DNA from: Treponema sp.
GTDB taxonomy: Bacteria; Spirochaetota; Spirochaetia; Treponematales; Breznakiellaceae
DNA length: 5,551 bases
Assembly: GCA_031255815.1 (NCBI GenBank)
Contig: JAIRRU010000080.1
Span: forward strand, 1-5,551
Direction: 5' to 3'
The notes under the pieces are model-generated. The model did no database searches and had not been told where the DNA came from. It saw only the letters and a list, made by a program, of their open reading frames with translations. Made by a program: the position numbers and the translations under genes. Shown here piece after piece: positions 1 to 5,468 of this stretch (position 1 is its first letter; the number at the start of each line of letters is the position of its first letter).

Positions 1-156
1 AACGGGAGGCATGGGACCAACTTAGCCGATATTACCGGCGCCGCCCTCCGCGCCACCTATCCCAAAACTTCGCCGGCGGCGTCATCGAACCACAGATCCG
101 CGTCTCTGCAGCCGGGGGCTTCCCAGCTTAAAAAAATTTTGATATTATTTTCTTAA
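1..156 (+). CDS. Possible 3' end of an upstream gene, product unknown
   Basis: The frame beginning at base 1 is open until TAA at 154-156 (51 codons, no start in the window). Its first 22 codons have mostly G/C third positions and read like ordinary protein (GTNLADITGAALRATYP). From about position 66 the +3 frame (codons beginning at 66, 69 and so on) reads more like protein (NFAGGVIEPQIRVSAAGGF) and ends at TAA 129-131, whereas the first frame becomes serine- and alanine-rich and ends in an AT-rich tail. The true end could therefore be 131 or 156, and the gene may carry a frameshift at the CCCAAAA run (61-67). I do not recognise the family. It could also be non-coding. Confidence 0.3.
   Translation, partial: NGRHGTNLADITGAALRATYPKTSPAASSNHRSASLQPGASQLKKILILFS
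120..148 (+). promoter_or_regulatory. Candidate sigma-70 type promoter for the cyclase operon
   Basis: TTCCCA (120-125) lies 17 bp upstream of TATTAT (143-148). These match the -35 and -10 consensus at 4 of 6 and 5 of 6 positions. The boxes lie in the only AT-rich stretch between the upstream tail and the TTG start at 226. Transcription from here would begin near 155 and give a leader of about 70 nt that contains the 172-198 hairpin. TTGATA at 139-144 is an alternative -35, but it has no good partner. Seen by eye only. Confidence 0.33.
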
Positions 157-171
157 TGGAAACATGAACGA

Positions 172-198
172 AGCTCCCCGCTCCGGAAGCGGGGGGTT
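172..198 (+). promoter_or_regulatory. GC-rich hairpin in the leader of the cyclase gene
   Basis: An 11-bp stem joins 172-182 (AGCTCCCCGCT) and 188-198 (AGCGGGGGGTT), with two G-U pairs and a 5-nt loop, CCGGA. No T-run follows on either strand, so it is not a standard intrinsic terminator. It lies 28 bp before the TTG start and 16 bp before the Shine-Dalgarno. It could end the upstream transcript in a Rho-assisted way, stabilise the operon mRNA, or tune translation of the cyclase. Confidence 0.4.
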
Positions 199-213
199 AG
201 ACTTTACCGCGAA

Positions 214-220
214 AAGGAGA
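214..220 (+). promoter_or_regulatory. Ribosome binding site fixing the TTG start at 226
   Basis: AAGGAGA sits 5 nt before TTG 226-228. No ATG or GTG in this frame lies nearby with comparable spacing, so this strong Shine-Dalgarno supports the TTG as the start codon. Confidence 0.75.
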
Positions 221-225
221 ACGTT

Positions 226-2067
226 TTGTCTGATACCACCCCGCCTTCGGTCAGGGTTCGTCGGCCCATTGGGGCCAAGCTGGTGGGCATTATCTCCGCG
301 CTCCTCCTCCTTTCTCTGGGGGCGATTACGGTTCTGGTGTCGGTGATGGTTTCCACCGACGTGCGGATCACCGCGGAAGACAATAACTTTACCCTGAACC
401 TTCGTTCCGCGGCCGAGGCGGAGCGGGCCCTGGAGACGGTTCGGAACGAGGCTCTGCTGCTGCTGGATATTCTGGATGTTCTTGAGCCGGAACCGGCCCG
501 GACGGCGGTGATCCTCTTCTTCGGACGGAACCCCAACGTCGCGGCCATAGCGGGCGCGGATACTCTGATCAATGAGGCCTTCTTCCGCGCCGGCGGCCTG
601 GATCCGGGGCTTGTAGACGATTTTATCCAATCCGAAAAAGAGGCTCTGGAACGGAGCCGCGCCGGGGAACTCCTCCTCCGCAACGGGGCGCCTGTCTTCG
701 GCCTCCCCCTCCTGGCACTGTTCCTCCCCCGGGAGGACGGGCCCCGGGCAGTGCTCTTTTCCCCCGAATCCCTGGCCGGAACCTTCGGCGCGGGGGCAAA
801 CCTTTCGTTCCTGGTAAACGACCGGGGAGATCTGCTGATTCACCCCGACGACAGCCTTACCATGACCGGGACGAACATGGCGTCCGATCCCTTTGTCAAG
901 ACCATGCGGGAAAGCGGAGACGAGAGCCTCCAGACCCGCTATACCGGCGGAGACGGGAAGGAATACCTGGGGGCTTTCCGCAAACTGTCCCTGGCCAACA
1001 TTGCGGTTCTTACCACCGCGGAATACGAGGTGATCTTTGAGGGGGTAAACGCCACTACCCGGCGCAACCTCTACCTCTCCGGGGCGGTACTCTGTGTTGC
1101 CGTTTTGTTCATCTGGTTTTTTTCCCAAACCATCAGTGTTCCGTTAAAGAGCCTGGCCACAGCGGCGGAGCGGATCAAAAATGGCGAATTCGAACAGCGC
1201 CTCACGGCGCGGGGAAAGGACGAAATTAGCCTTTTAACCGAACGCTTTGTGGAGATGGGCCGGGGCCTGGCGGAACGGGAACGGCTGCGGGACAGTTTCG
1301 GCCGTTTTACCAACAAGACCATCGCGGAACAAGCCATGCGGGGGGAACTTGCCCTGGGGGGCGAAACCAAACAGGTAACGGTGTTTTTCTCCGACATCCG
1401 CTCGTTTACCGCGATTTCGGAAAAGCTGGAACCCGCGGAGGTGGTGGAATTTATCAACGACTATATGACCCGCATGGTAGACTGTGTGGAAAAAACCAGC
1501 GGAGTGGTGGATAAGTTTATCGGCGACGCGATTATGGCGGTCTGGGGCGCTCCTCTTTCCGCCGGATCTCCCGCCGGGGACGCCTTTAACTGTGTCAAGG
1601 CGGCCCTTATGATGCGCACGGCTCTACAGGAGTTCAACCAGGGCCGGGGCGGGGACAGGAAGCCCCGGATCAGGATAGGCTGCGGGATCAACACCGGGGA
1701 CGTGGTGGCCGGCCAGATAGGATCGAGCCAGCGTATGGAGTATACGGTTATCGGGGATGCGGTTAATCTGGCAAGCCGGACTGAAGCCCTGAACAAACCC
1801 CTGGGGACAGATATTCTTATTACGGAAAATACCTTCGCCCTTATCGGCAAATATCTTATTACGGAAGAAATGCCGCCCATAATGGTAAAGGGAAAGGAAA
1901 AGCCGGTCAGAATGTTCGCGGTGTTAAACCTCCTCGGCGACGAAAAGACTGTACGCAAACCGGCGACTCTGGCGGAGTTGCGGCAGATTTTGGACATTCC
2001 CGCCCCGGATATAGATAAAGTGGACGTCAATGCGGAAGAACAGAAATACAAAATTCAGAGCGATTGA
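226..2067 (+). CDS. Membrane-bound class III adenylate cyclase with periplasmic sensor and HAMP
   Basis: This 613-residue inner-membrane receptor cyclase should convert ATP to cAMP and pyrophosphate. In order: a basic N-terminus; TM1 at about 19-43; a periplasmic sensor at about 45-280, Cache-like, with the typical DRGDLLIHPD strand at 199-208; TM2 at about 281-304; HAMP at about 303-355; a catalytic domain at about 380-568; and a 45-residue tail. The catalytic set looks complete. The metal-binding aspartates are D390 (in FFSDIRSF) and D434 (in KFIGDAIMAVWG). The adenine-selecting lysine is K430. T507 (in YTVIGDAVNLASR) occupies the second purine-contact position. N514 and R518 are the transition-state residues. 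K430 with T507 indicates an adenylate rather than guanylate cyclase of the class IIIb subgroup. The start is TTG with AAGGAGA 5 nt upstream. The 3' end overlaps the next gene by 38 nt. The ligand is unknown. Confidence 0.93.
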   Translation: MSDTTPPSVRVRRPIGAKLVGIISALLLLSLGAITVLVSVMVSTDVRITAEDNNFTLNLRSAAEAERALETVRNEALLLLDILDVLEPEPARTAVILFFGRNPNVAAIAGADTLINEAFFRAGGLDPGLVDDFIQSEKEALERSRAGELLLRNGAPVFGLPLLALFLPREDGPRAVLFSPESLAGTFGAGANLSFLVNDRGDLLIHPDDSLTMTGTNMASDPFVKTMRESGDESLQTRYTGGDGKEYLGAFRKLSLANIAVLTTAEYEVIFEGVNATTRRNLYLSGAVLCVAVLFIWFFSQTISVPLKSLATAAERIKNGEFEQRLTARGKDEISLLTERFVEMGRGLAERERLRDSFGRFTNKTIAEQAMRGELALGGETKQVTVFFSDIRSFTAISEKLEPAEVVEFINDYMTRMVDCVEKTSGVVDKFIGDAIMAVWGAPLSAGSPAGDAFNCVKAALMMRTALQEFNQGRGGDRKPRIRIGCGINTGDVVAGQIGSSQRMEYTVIGDAVNLASRTEALNKPLGTDILITENTFALIGKYLITEEMPPIMVKGKEKPVRMFAVLNLLGDEKTVRKPATLAELRQILDIPAPDIDKVDVNAEEQKYKIQSD

Positions 2068-3877
2068 CGCGGCGGTGATCTGTGCCTGCCTGCTGGGAGT
2101 AGCGGCATTTTTGTTCCTATTCTACAGGGATTTGAACCGATCCCTCAGCCGGTTTAACGAGGAACCTGTCGGTTTTATCGTGTCCAGTAGCCGCGCGGCT
2201 CTGCGGCGTTTCCAGGACCGGAGTCTCTGGGACCGGCTGCGGAAGGAAACGCCGGTATATAACGGTGACTTTATCCGTACCGCGGAGCGTTCGGATGCCG
2301 CTATCGCCTTCCCCGGCGGAGACCTTGTCGGCGTTTCGGAGAACAGCCTTATCCGCGTCTTTGCCGATTCGGGAGTTCCCCGGATTGATTTTGCCCAGGG
2401 AAACATCAGCGTTCATGCCGGAACCGGGGAAGGCATTACCGTTTCCATAGGCGGAACCCAGATAAGGGCCGGCGCCGGCGCCGTGGTAACCCTTGACGCC
2501 GGAACCGGGGAGGAAGAGTCATTCAGCCTCCAGGTAATCGAGGGGGAGGCTTCTTTCGTTACCTCCGACGGGGAGCGGGAATTGACCGCGGGAATGGCGG
2601 TCAGCCTTGAAGCCGGGGGAACGGAGGCGGGGGAAACCGCGTTTTCCGTCCTTGAGCCCAGGCCGTCGGCCCGTTTCCTTGTCCCGCCGGATGCCTCCGC
2701 TCCGGTGGCGTTTAGATGGAACGGCGGTTCCGGGGCCGTCCGGCTTGAAATAGCCGGAGACCGGGACTTTAACCGTCCCCTGACGGCGTGGGAAGGCGAA
2801 GCTACGGGAAGCGCGGGCTTGATTACCATGGAGGTTCCGCCGGGAACCTGGTGGTGGCGGGTTTCCCTGCCGGATGAAGGCGCGCCGGGCGAAAAAGCCC
2901 GCGGACGGTTTTCCGTAACCGGCGTCCCGCCGCCCGCGCCGGTTTCCCCGGCCCCGGAAGCGGCCTACCACTACCAGACGGAACCCCCGGAACTGCGCTT
3001 CCTGTGGGTCGCGCCGGAAGAGGTTTCCTACTGCATACTTGAGGCGGCGGACAATCCTGAAATGGCTAATCCTGTTTTACGGACCGAAGTCCGCTATAAT
3101 TCCCTGGTCTATTCCGATCTTGCCGCCGGGCGCTGGTATTGGCGTGTTACGCCGGTGTTTCCCATCCTGTACCAGGGAGCGGTTCTCGCTTCCCCGGTTG
3201 TTCCGTTTACCGTTGTCCGCGGCGATCCTGCCCCGCCGTCCCGGAGCCCTGAAATTGTGGAAGCTGTTCCGGCGGAAACGCCGCCTGCCGAAGCCGTCCC
3301 CTCCGAAACGGCCTTAACCGCGGCGATTGAAGTTCCCGAAGCCGCCTCCCCCGTAGAACCTCCTCCGTCACCGCCGCCGCCTCCTCCTCCGCCACCACCC
3401 CCTCCGTCACCGCCTCCACCCCCTCCGTCACCGCCTCCTCCACCGCCGCCACCGCCACCGCCTCCTCCCCCTGCTCCGCCGGAAAGCCGGAGGCTGCCGC
3501 TTACCGCCGCGTCGGGACGGAAGCCGGAAAACGGATACACGCTTACCCCGGAAATTCTGCTGAGATCCCGGATTATTGTCTTTAGCTGGAACCCGGTGGA
3601 GGGGGCGGACTTCTATATCTTTACCCTCTTCCATGAAGCCGATTCCGGAGCGCGGCGGCCCGTTATCAGTTTTGAGGGGCCGGAAACTTCCTATACTCTG
3701 GAAGACTTAAGACTTTTGGATTTGGGCCGTTTTGTCTGGCAGGTTGAGGCGGTAAGCCGTGAAACAAGCGAGGCCGCGGAAAGAAGAGGCCCCCCCGGAA
3801 CGAACTGGTTTGCCGTGGATATTCCCCAGCCGTCCGTGCCCCGGGCGGGTGATCCGGGAGCCTTCTATGGCAGATAA
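2030..3877 (+). CDS. Membrane-anchored FecR-domain protein with Fn3-like modules and a polyproline tract
   Basis: This 615-residue protein has 10 mostly basic residues, one membrane anchor (about 11-32) and a large periplasmic part. Residues about 73-195 fit a FecR domain (VYNGDFIRTAERSDAAIAF, then repeated beta-hairpin glycines). Unlike classic FecR it has no cytoplasmic anti-sigma region, so a sigma-factor role is not supported. Three Fn3-like modules follow (about 210-298, 308-396 and 498-598), each opening with F-x-W (W230, W326, W520) and closing with a GTWWWRV / GRWYWRV / GRFVWQV strand. Between the second and third lies a 41-residue tract (444-484) with 37 prolines, probably a stiff periplasmic or cell-wall spacer. 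The ATG at 2030 lacks a clear Shine-Dalgarno, but the gene overlaps the cyclase by 38 nt, which suggests translational coupling. Position and architecture resemble T. pallidum TP0484 (from memory). Its biochemical role is unknown. Confidence 0.88.
   Translation: MRKNRNTKFRAIDAAVICACLLGVAAFLFLFYRDLNRSLSRFNEEPVGFIVSSSRAALRRFQDRSLWDRLRKETPVYNGDFIRTAERSDAAIAFPGGDLVGVSENSLIRVFADSGVPRIDFAQGNISVHAGTGEGITVSIGGTQIRAGAGAVVTLDAGTGEEESFSLQVIEGEASFVTSDGERELTAGMAVSLEAGGTEAGETAFSVLEPRPSARFLVPPDASAPVAFRWNGGSGAVRLEIAGDRDFNRPLTAWEGEATGSAGLITMEVPPGTWWWRVSLPDEGAPGEKARGRFSVTGVPPPAPVSPAPEAAYHYQTEPPELRFLWVAPEEVSYCILEAADNPEMANPVLRTEVRYNSLVYSDLAAGRWYWRVTPVFPILYQGAVLASPVVPFTVVRGDPAPPSRSPEIVEAVPAETPPAEAVPSETALTAAIEVPEAASPVEPPPSPPPPPPPPPPPPSPPPPPPSPPPPPPPPPPPPPPAPPESRRLPLTAASGRKPENGYTLTPEILLRSRIIVFSWNPVEGADFYIFTLFHEADSGARRPVISFEGPETSYTLEDLRLLDLGRFVWQVEAVSRETSEAAERRGPPGTNWFAVDIPQPSVPRAGDPGAFYGR
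3359..3481 (+). repeat. Polyproline-encoding low-complexity tract
   Basis: 41 codons encode PPP-S-P12-S-P6-S-P14-A-PP. All four proline codons are mixed, so selection on the protein rather than simple triplet slippage seems to keep the tract. All three serines are TCA in a PSP context. Translating such runs normally requires elongation factor P. The tract lies between the second and third Fn3-like modules of the FecR-domain protein. Confidence 0.95.
3395..3436 (+). repeat. Perfect 21-bp tandem duplication inside the proline tract
   Basis: Positions 3395-3415 and 3416-3436 are identical and each encodes P-P-P-P-S-P-P. The phase is codon-exact, so a gain or loss of one unit changes the spacer by seven residues without a frameshift. 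This is a plausible site of length variation between strains. Confidence 0.9.
3856..3860 (+). promoter_or_regulatory. Ribosome binding site deciding the start of the third operon gene
   Basis: GGGAG lies 6 nt before ATG 3867-3869. That ATG begins a textbook signal peptide (MADKRVLLALFLPFLLALP). An upstream in-frame ATG at 3759 would add 36 proline- and arginine-rich residues that are only the shadow of the preceding gene and would bury the signal peptide. Confidence 0.75.
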
Positions 3878-5075
3878 GCGGGTTCTCCTTGCGTTGTTTT
3901 TACCTTTTCTTTTGGCTCTCCCCCTTTTGGGGCAGGAGACGCCGGGAACGGGGGGATTCTTTTACATCGAACGAACCGGAGAGGAAAACCGGTTTATTCA
4001 GCGTCTTGACTGGGAAAGGGATGCCCATGCCTACCGGTATGAAATTACCATAGAGGAAAGGGACAGTTCCGGGGAATACGCCGAAATTCTGCGGGAATTC
4101 CGTATGGAAAATTTTATCGAATTCTCCCTGGCTCCCGGTTTATACAGGTACAGGATACAGGTCTACAATCTTTTAAACCGCCCGGCGGGGGTTTCCGACT
4201 GGATACCTTTCAGGGTGATTCCCGCCCTACAGCCGGAATTACATTCCTATACCCAGGAATATTTTCCCCCCGGCAAGCCGTATTCCAGGGGCGCTCTGGA
4301 GATCACGCTCTATGGCGCGAACTTTGCGGAGGGGGCGGTTCTGGACATTCTTCCCCTGGATACCGGCGGTGATCCCGTCAGGCCCGCGGGCTACTCCGTT
4401 TTTGAGGAAAGCATCCGGCTGGTCTTTGACGGAAACATACCCGTGCCCGGCAGGTACAGGGTAAATGTCAGGAATCCCGGGGGTCTGAGAAATTCCCTTG
4501 AGATAACCGTGACGCCTCCTCCCTTTATTGCCGGGGATTCCAGCGCTCCCCTTTTCCTTGGTTTTTCCATTTCGGCGGAATATACTCCCCTGGTTCCCCT
4601 CTACGGATACTTGTTTACCCCCTTTGATCACGGCTTCTATCCCGCCGGAGCTTCCCTCAGAGCGGATCTTATGCCCTTTAGCCGGCCCTGGGGAGACCTG
4701 GGTCTGGAACTGGCCTGTTCCTGGAATATGCTGACCGCCGGCGCCATGGAGGTACATCTGGGGGGCCTTCATCTGAACGGTATATATCAGCGGCAGATCT
4801 TCGGGGAAAGGGCGGCTCTTGTTGCCCGTCTGGGCGCCGGGGCAGACATTCTAAACGGAACAAACTACGACAAGGCCGCCTCGATCTTTAACTGGATCCT
4901 GTCGGTGAGCGGCGGGGTTTCCCTTCGCTGGTTTTTGCCCTCCCCCGGGAATTCCCCGGGAACGGCGGCCGGAACCTTTTATCTTGAAGCCGGAATGGAG
5001 TATACCCAGCTTTTCGCGGTGGATTCCCCCGCGGCTTACATCAAGCCGGGTCTGGGAGCGGGCTGGAAGCGTTAA
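3867..5075 (+). CDS. Exported protein with Fn3-like and IPT/TIG-like modules and a possible outer-membrane C-terminal half
   Basis: 402 residues from the ATG at 3867. Residues 1-22 form a signal peptide (K4-R5, then a leucine-rich core; likely cleavage after G22, before QETPG), so the protein leaves the cytoplasm. Residues about 40-118 form an Fn3-like module of the kind found in the preceding protein (RLDW at 46-49; closing PGLYRYRIQV at 90-99). Residues about 140-216 resemble an IPT/TIG immunoglobulin-like fold (LYGANFAEGA, then PGRYRVNVRNPGG). Residues about 228-402 are rich in aromatics and glycine with alternating hydrophobic strands, consistent with a small beta-barrel, ending GLGAGWKR; the barrel is inferred. 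The gene overlaps the FecR-domain gene by 11 nt, so the two are probably co-translated. The position matches T. pallidum TP0483, reported as fibronectin-binding (recalled; homology not tested). Function here is unknown. Confidence 0.85.
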   Translation: MADKRVLLALFLPFLLALPLLGQETPGTGGFFYIERTGEENRFIQRLDWERDAHAYRYEITIEERDSSGEYAEILREFRMENFIEFSLAPGLYRYRIQVYNLLNRPAGVSDWIPFRVIPALQPELHSYTQEYFPPGKPYSRGALEITLYGANFAEGAVLDILPLDTGGDPVRPAGYSVFEESIRLVFDGNIPVPGRYRVNVRNPGGLRNSLEITVTPPPFIAGDSSAPLFLGFSISAEYTPLVPLYGYLFTPFDHGFYPAGASLRADLMPFSRPWGDLGLELACSWNMLTAGAMEVHLGGLHLNGIYQRQIFGERAALVARLGAGADILNGTNYDKAASIFNWILSVSGGVSLRWFLPSPGNSPGTAAGTFYLEAGMEYTQLFAVDSPAAYIKPGLGAGWKR

Positions 5076-5090
5076 GCCCAAAAACGGCGG

Positions 5091-5126
5091 GACGCCCGTG
5101 AATGTGTGCTATAGCGCGTCTTTTTT
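5091..5126 (+). terminator. Probable Rho-independent terminator of the operon
   Basis: GACGC (5091-5095) pairs with GCGTC (5116-5120). The stem can be extended by G-U pairs at 5089-5090 with 5121-5122. Six T (5121-5126) follow. It starts 15 nt after the stop codon at 5073-5075. The 20-nt loop is long, which lowers confidence, but position and T-run fit. CGGG-ACG-CCCG (5088-5098) is a competing small hairpin. Confidence 0.5.
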
Positions 5127-5193
5127 ACCGGGTAACATGGCGTGCCCCCGTATGTGAATAATTTCCCGGGGTTTTGCGAAGCAAAACCTCCAG

Positions 5194-5224
5194 GCACAAA
5201 AATGACGGGATGTCATTTTTGTGC
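5194..5224. repeat. 13-bp perfect inverted repeat with 5-nt loop
   Basis: GCACAAAAATGAC (5194-5206) is the exact reverse complement of GTCATTTTTGTGC (5212-5224); the loop is GGGAT. The five T lie inside the stem and are followed by GTGC, so this is not a normal terminator. It is the longest perfect stem in the cluster. Confidence 0.92.
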
Positions 5225-5312
5225 AGCGCAAGGGATTGGAGGGGTGCGGCAACCGCAGGTTGCCTGGCAGCCACGACGCGCAGCGGCGGGGCCGGAGCCC
5301 CGGAAAGCCCGG

Positions 5313-5337
5313 TTTTTTGCGGCGCGGCCGCAAAAAA
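5313..5337. repeat. 11-bp perfect inverted repeat with GC core and T6/A6 flanks
   Basis: TTTTTTGCGGC (5313-5323) pairs exactly with GCCGCAAAAAA (5327-5337) around the loop GCG. On either strand the T-run comes before the GC core and the A-run after it, the reverse of a terminator unless only the GC core forms. It marks the right edge of the hairpin cluster; AT-rich DNA follows. Confidence 0.9.
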
Positions 5338-5355
5338 TGCGCCCAAATTTATAAG

Positions 5356-5375
5356 GCATTGTTTATAAAACATGC
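5356..5375. promoter_or_regulatory. Operator-like dyad in the promoter region of the rhamnosidase gene
   Basis: The 20-bp stretch is an interrupted palindrome: GCAT (5356-5359) and ATGC (5372-5375) flank the symmetric core TTTATAAA (5362-5369). Shifted by one base, TGTTT-ATA-AAACA (5360-5372) is an exact 5-3-5 inverted repeat. It contains the -10-like TATAAA (5364-5369) and lies about 95 bp before the start codon, where a sugar-responsive repressor could bind. No regulator is visible in the window. Confidence 0.35.
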
Positions 5376-5415
5376 AATTACTTCTATTCCATCCTCCATT
5401 GCGGGGTTTTATTTT

Positions 5416-5453
5416 ATCCATTTACAAGAATGAAAATTTGATTTTCAATGGAT
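5416..5453 (+). promoter_or_regulatory. Leader hairpin just upstream of the rhamnosidase ribosome site
   Basis: TGAAAAT (5431-5437) pairs with ATTTTCA (5441-5447) around TTG. Immediately outside, ATCCAT (5416-5421) pairs with ATGGAT (5448-5453), leaving a one-sided bulge at 5422-5430. The structure ends 4 nt before the Shine-Dalgarno (5458-5462). It could be an mRNA stem that affects initiation, or a DNA-level protein site. Confidence 0.4.
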
Positions 5454-5457
5454 TACT

Positions 5458-5462
5458 GGAGG
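5458..5462 (+). promoter_or_regulatory. Ribosome binding site for the gene starting at 5469
   Basis: GGAGG lies 6 nt before ATG 5469-5471. This strong match supports a real start although only 83 bases of the gene are visible. Confidence 0.8.
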
Positions 5463-5468
5463 CATATC

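Larger units (their letters stand above)
5168..5337. repeat. Cluster of five perfect hairpins in the intergenic region
   Basis: Five separate inverted repeats with short loops follow one another within 170 bp: GGTTTTGC-GAA-GCAAAACC (5170-5188; extendable by G-C 5168/5190 and G-U 5169/5189), a 13-bp stem at 5194-5224, GGCAACC-GCA-GGTTGCC (5248-5264), CGGGGC-CGGA-GCCCCG (5287-5302) and an 11-bp stem at 5313-5337. In addition CCTCCA (5187-5192) can pair with TGGAGG (5237-5242), enclosing the second hairpin. The block is unlike coding sequence, and the short ORFs crossing it lack ribosome sites. It may be a dispersed palindromic (REP/BIME- or MITE-like) element, or a structured RNA. Its identity is unknown. 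Confidence 0.8.

Noticed and set aside
145..1128. 327-codon open frame on the minus strand opposite the cyclase
   Set aside because: It lies wholly antisense to a gene with intact, recognisable domains. Its composition is rich in G, R, P and Q as expected of a high-GC shadow, and no domain is recognisable.
2078..2092. Possible lipobox around ICAC in the FecR-domain protein N-terminus
   Set aside because: The cysteines lie inside the transmembrane segment after only a short hydrophobic stretch, and the -2 residue is Cys. A simple membrane anchor fits better.
2240..2615. Classic FecR anti-sigma regulator of iron uptake
   Set aside because: Only about 10 residues precede the membrane anchor, so the cytoplasmic anti-sigma region is missing. 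No ECF sigma factor or TonB-dependent receptor gene is in the window.
3109..3540. Minus-strand ORF encoding a long glycine run
   Set aside because: It is the mirror of the proline codons on the plus strand; no ribosome site and no other protein-like content.
5168..5337. CRISPR array
   Set aside because: The hairpins differ in sequence and spacing; there is no repeated identical unit with unique spacers.
5313..5337. Rho-independent terminator
   Set aside because: The T-run precedes the GC stem and the A-run follows it on both strands, so transcripts would not end in a U tract.
5109..5433. Several 60-100 codon ORFs on both strands in the intergenic region
   Set aside because: They run across the hairpin cluster and overlap each other in several frames. 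None has a convincing Shine-Dalgarno or plausible composition.
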